Source: an uncultured Eubacteriales bacterium
GTDB taxonomy: Bacteria > Bacillota > Clostridia > Peptostreptococcales > Anaerovoracaceae
Length of the DNA: 64,000 bases
NCBI GenBank assembly: GCA_900545135.1
Contig: UQXL01000011.1
Location: 1 to 64,000 of the forward strand
Reading direction: 5' to 3'
This document shows, piece after piece, positions 60,978-64,000 of the stretch (its first letter is position 1; each line of letters starts with the position of its first letter). The position numbers and the translations under genes are program-made. The notes beneath the pieces are model-generated. The model was given only the letters and a program-made list of their open reading frames with translations, searched no databases and had not been told where the DNA came from.

Positions 60978-62393
60978 ATGCTCAACATAGGAAGCTTAGT
61001 AGTAAACAGTCTTGACTATATCTTCATAGTAGATAAGGATTACAGGATAATCTACAACACGAGATACGACGAGAAGCTCAATGATGGCAAGGACGGGACT
61101 GAACCCCTGGGGTATTTCAACAAAAATTATCTCGAAGTGTATCCCGGCCTGAACCGCGATAACAGCAGTGTTATAAAGTGCATAGAGACAGGGGAAATAA
61201 TAATAAACAAACGTCAGGAATATTACGATTATCTGAACAATCGCTATGTGACCAACAACGTCACTTTTCCGCTGATGAAAAAAGGCAAGCTCATAGCTGT
61301 AGTCGAGCTGGCCATGGACGTGGACGAAAGCGATGAGGACAGGAGCGGCGACGCCAACCGGAAATTTGACGAGTTCGTTCTCAGAATAAAAAAAGACGCG
61401 GGAATGATCACCTTCGACACCATATTGACGGAAAACAAGCAGATGAAGGAAAGCATAGAAAAGGCCAAGATACTGGCCACTCTGCCCAATCCCACTTTGA
61501 TATACGGCGAAACCGGTACCGGCAAGGAGCTGTTTGCCCAGTCGATGATAACTTACTGCAAAGTCCCGAGGGGAAAGGTGGTCATCCAAAACTGCGCGGC
61601 TGTGCCGGAAAATCTCATGGAAGCCATCCTCTTCGGCACCGTCAGGGGAGCGTATACAGGAGCGGAAAACAAAAAGGGACTGTTTGAGCAGGCCGACGGC
61701 GGAGTACTGTTCCTTGACGAACTGAACTCCATTCCCTATAACGTCCAGTCAAAATTGCTGAGAGTCCTGCAGGATGGCAGTTTCCGCCCTTTGGGCAGCA
61801 ACAAGGACAAACACGTCAAGGTCAAAGTCATAGGAGCGATGAACATAGAACCTGTGGAAGCGATCGACGGAGGAATAATAAGGAAAGACTTGTTTTACCG
61901 CTTTTCCAGCGGCCTGATAACTCTGCCGCCACTGCGGGAAAGACGGGAAGATATAACACTTTTCATAAAACATTATGTAGATTATTATAAGCGCGCATAC
62001 AACAAGGAAGTGAGCGGTGTAGACGATGAAGTAAAGGAACTGTTCATGAACTATTCGTGGGACGGCAACGTCAGGGAACTTTCCAACACCATAGAATCCA
62101 TGGTGACTTCTCTCACAGACGGCACAGTGCTGACGAAAAAGCAGATACCCAAATATTTGCTTGAGAGAATGGACAAGGAAAGAAATGAAGCGGAGCAGAA
62201 AGAGGAGGATTTGTTTTCCGGCGGAGATGAAAACGACCAGATAGCTTACCATGAGGTCATGGAGGCCGTGGAAAAAAAGATGGTCAGAAGAGCTCTGGAG
62301 ATGGCAAAGGGCAATAAGACCAAGGCCGGTGAAATCCTCGGTCTGCCGAGGAAAACCCTCGTCTACAGGATGGAGAGGCTGGGGATAAAATAG
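60978..62393 (+). CDS. Second sigma-54-dependent activator
   Basis: A 471-residue paralogue of the 52132 activator. It has the PAS-like N-terminus (DYIFIVDKDYRIIYNTRYDEKLND), Walker A GETGTGKE, GAYTGA loop, Walker B GGVLFLDE and Fis-type C-terminus (NKTKAGEILGLPRKTLVYRM). The sensor domains differ more than the AAA+ cores, so the two probably detect different signals. The nearest sigma-54 promoter downstream is that of alanine dehydrogenase (63669). Confidence 0.9.
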   Translation: MLNIGSLVVNSLDYIFIVDKDYRIIYNTRYDEKLNDGKDGTEPLGYFNKNYLEVYPGLNRDNSSVIKCIETGEIIINKRQEYYDYLNNRYVTNNVTFPLMKKGKLIAVVELAMDVDESDEDRSGDANRKFDEFVLRIKKDAGMITFDTILTENKQMKESIEKAKILATLPNPTLIYGETGTGKELFAQSMITYCKVPRGKVVIQNCAAVPENLMEAILFGTVRGAYTGAENKKGLFEQADGGVLFLDELNSIPYNVQSKLLRVLQDGSFRPLGSNKDKHVKVKVIGAMNIEPVEAIDGGIIRKDLFYRFSSGLITLPPLRERREDITLFIKHYVDYYKRAYNKEVSGVDDEVKELFMNYSWDGNVRELSNTIESMVTSLTDGTVLTKKQIPKYLLERMDKERNEAEQKEEDLFSGGDENDQIAYHEVMEAVEKKMVRRALEMAKGNKTKAGEILGLPRKTLVYRMERLGIK

Positions 62394-62443
62394 AAACAGA
62401 CTTGCAGAATTTACGCAGTAAGACAGATAAAATAGGTACCAGA

Positions 62444-62469
62444 AAAAAGGTCTCAGGCGAGACCTTTTT
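62444..62469. terminator. Bidirectional terminator
   Basis: AAAAAGGTCTC and GAGACCTTTTT around AGGC, shared by the activator and the minus-strand gene. Confidence 0.85.
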
Positions 62470-62971
62470 AGTTTTGCATATTTTCTATTATTGAAATCAA
62501 TTCCTGAAGCCAAAGCGAGTCGCTGTCATAATCCTCCTGATCTACGCCTCTGACAAGAAATAATTTTTCATGCAGCAAAATTGAATTGGTTTCAAAATAA
62601 CAAGTTTTTTTATCCAGAAATAAATAAACTTTTGTATATCCCTGAAGCTTTGAATATAAGCAAATATTTCTTTCAGTTCTTGGCAATTCAAGGAATAACG
62701 GTGAAACCTCTTCAATCCTCCGGTTAAGAGCGCGACTGATATTGTCCTTAAATATTTCATATCGGATATCGCTCAAATAGATTTCTCTGTAATCAAAATG
62801 CGATTCTATATATTCAAATAACCGCTGATAAGAATAAGGCTGAGGTATGATTGTACTCTTTATTGCCTCATAATTTTCACTTCCGGCAGCCTTATCTGAA
62901 GTACATAGTCCGGGTTGAGCAAAATCTTTTTCTACCTTCAACTTACTTGTCACCACCCGCTGATTTGCCAA
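62468..62971 (-). CDS. Hypothetical AT-rich gene
   Basis: A possible 167-residue protein without a recognised family. It is rich in Tyr, Glu and Leu with a mix of helix and strand (NICLYSKLQGYTKVYLFLDKKT, LFLVRGVDQEDYDSDSLWLQE). The N-terminus is uncertain: the frame has no early ATG, only TTG/GTG codons, and the AAAGGAGG upstream leads instead into a short out-of-frame TTG reading. Base composition is more AT-rich than the neighbours. It might be degenerate. Confidence 0.5.
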   Translation of the reverse strand: MANQRVVTSKLKVEKDFAQPGLCTSDKAAGSENYEAIKSTIIPQPYSYQRLFEYIESHFDYREIYLSDIRYEIFKDNISRALNRRIEEVSPLFLELPRTERNICLYSKLQGYTKVYLFLDKKTCYFETNSILLHEKLFLVRGVDQEDYDSDSLWLQELISIIENMQN

Positions 62972-62989
62972 ATGCCAGTTAACAAATAA

Positions 62990-63214
62990 CTATTCCTCCT
63001 TTACTTTCAAAATGAATCCCCACACGGCAAGACCGATTCCGAAAATACGTACCGACGGTATGATTTGGGGAAGCCTTATGTCAAGATACCTGTAATCATA
63101 AATAGAAAACTCTGAGTTGATTAAAGTCATCAAAAAGTCAGGTACAAATGGAGCCAGTAAAATTATAATCAAACCGGCGATAATGAATTTGCTTGAAGTT
63201 TTTTTCCCTTTCAT
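62990..63214 (-). CDS. Small two-helix membrane protein
   Basis: 74 residues with two helices (FIIAGLIIILLAPFVPDFL and RIFGIGLAVWGFILKV). AAAGGAGAAGGG precedes the ATG on the minus strand. It ends 19 bases before the hypothetical gene, and its last codons carry the AGGAGG that may serve that gene. Function unknown. A hairpin ACGCATA/TATGCGT lies upstream at about 63293-63319. Confidence 0.62.
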   Translation of the reverse strand: MKGKKTSSKFIIAGLIIILLAPFVPDFLMTLINSEFSIYDYRYLDIRLPQIIPSVRIFGIGLAVWGFILKVKEE

Positions 63215-63668
63215 TTTCCCTTCTCCTTTCGCGCAGAAGTTATCTCTTTCTGAAGTAAACATCACAATTAAATTTGGCGCTATATGCAAAAACGCATAAG
63301 CGCTTTCAGCCTATGCGTCTAAGGGATCTATTTAATCAATTATGCTGTCTTTTCATATTTATGCTTATAAATAAATCGCAAAGGCAATAAGCTGCTTGCT
63401 GATTTAATGAAATTAAACAATTAAAGCATAAAACCTATTATCTAATGTCAAGGTATCATATTCATGCTGCCATGTCAACAATTTAATAAATTCATGAAGG
63501 GTTCGTTGGATTTGCAGAAAATTGCCCGAGGCAAACGGCGAAAAACCGCCGCAATCTGAAAAATAATAACGGCGAAATTTAGCCGGAAAAACGTTCGCGA
63601 TACATCGGCCGATGGGGAGTCTGTCCTAAAAGTATTGATATAGAGCCATTTCTGCTTTATAATAAAAA

Positions 63669-63685
63669 ATGGCACGTTTGTTGCT
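63669..63685 (+). promoter_or_regulatory. Sigma-54 promoter of alanine dehydrogenase
   Basis: TGGCACGTTTGTTGCT: GG at 63671-63672 and GC at 63683-63684, ten bases apart, a near-perfect -24/-12 match. It lies about 75 bases before the start. The 63215-63660 gap otherwise holds no gene; CGGCG and CCGCCG inverted repeats around 63535-63580 may be activator sites. Confidence 0.85.
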
Positions 63686-63756
63686 ATATATAATTTATGC
63701 TAACGCTGTTTTAAACAGTTACAGATTAAGGATGTCAGAAAAGGAGAATACACAAA

Positions 63757-64000
63757 ATGAAAATTGGTGTAATGAAAGAAATCAAACCAAGCGAATACAG
63801 AGTTGCCGCTGTACCTTCAGCAGTAGCCGAGCTGGTTAGAAGAGGTCATGAAGTAATCGTAGAACATGACGCAGGAAAAGGAAGCGGATATTCAGACGAA
63901 GATTACAAAGAAGCAGGAGCTAAGATCGAAAACGAAGCTGCTAAGATCTGGAACTCTGTAGATATGATCTACAAAGTAAAGGAGATTTTCCCGGAAGAAT
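63757..64000 (+). CDS. ald: Alanine dehydrogenase, 3' end beyond window
   Basis: The first 81 codons (MKIGVMKEIKPSEYRVAAVPSA...) carry the family N-terminus with K-E-IK and the RVA substrate site, and GSGYSDEDYKEAGA. The enzyme oxidises alanine to pyruvate and ammonia with NAD+, a typical electron-donor reaction for the Stickland reductase. AAAGGAG precedes the ATG. It is driven by a sigma-54 promoter. Confidence 0.85.
   Translation, partial: MKIGVMKEIKPSEYRVAAVPSAVAELVRRGHEVIVEHDAGKGSGYSDEDYKEAGAKIENEAAKIWNSVDMIYKVKEIFPEE

Overview
The window looks like chromosome of a strictly anaerobic, amino-acid-fermenting member of Clostridia (Firmicutes). This rests on AGGAGG-type ribosome binding sites, frequent TTG/GTG starts, Gram-positive style surface proteins, selenoproteins of the glycine/betaine reductase (Stickland) type with a full selenocysteine machinery, and sigma-54 control of amino-acid catabolism. 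A family such as Anaerovoracaceae or Peptostreptococcaceae would fit, but the species cannot be read from the sequence.

Positions 1-21,900 are mostly housekeeping. A 5'-truncated D,D-carboxypeptidase is followed by uvrC, a DUF1292 protein, a flavoprotein, dapB and a CYTH protein. Next comes the proteostasis block tig-clpP-clpX-lon, preceded by an unusual array of 21-bp iterons. Then follow engB, hpt, pduL, a DJ-1/PHP pair, glpP, a beta-CASP nuclease and udk.

Positions 22,120-26,644 hold a compact Tad-like locus: a SAF/CpaB-like protein, a CpaF-type ATPase and two TadB/TadC-like membrane proteins. It ends in a run of tiny proteins that all begin with a similar hydrophobic segment. A yybP-ykoY (Mn2+) riboswitch then precedes a P-type cation ATPase.

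Positions 29,460-44,670 are a mosaic: two copies of an unexplained structured-RNA-like repeat, a long hairpin transcript candidate, type II pantothenate kinase, Lit-like and Lgt lipoprotein enzymes, ychF, sfsA, an NhaC-type antiporter, six tRNAs, a probable type I toxin-antitoxin pair and an aspartate/glutamate racemase-family protein. The same stretch has a thioester-domain adhesin that appears frameshifted, a TetR regulator and a stand-alone small RNA candidate.

Positions 44,689-56,413 are the catabolic core. A PucR regulator is divergent from an ornithine cyclodeaminase-like protein, an aminotransferase, a threonine-dehydratase-like enzyme and an M20 amidohydrolase. Then come selD (itself with an in-frame UGA), grdX, a sigma-54 activator, and a GrdE/GrdB-like pair behind a -24/-12 promoter. 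GrdB has an in-frame UGA in a UxxCxxC motif. Immediately downstream lie tRNA-Sec (selC), selA and selB, so the factors that make and insert selenocysteine flank the enzyme that needs it. The reductase substrate is not evident, and components A and C, thioredoxin and thioredoxin reductase are not in the window.

Positions 60,059-64,000 hold a LysR regulator, a second sigma-54 activator paralogous to the first, two small AT-rich minus-strand genes of unknown function, and the start of alanine dehydrogenase behind another clean sigma-54 promoter.
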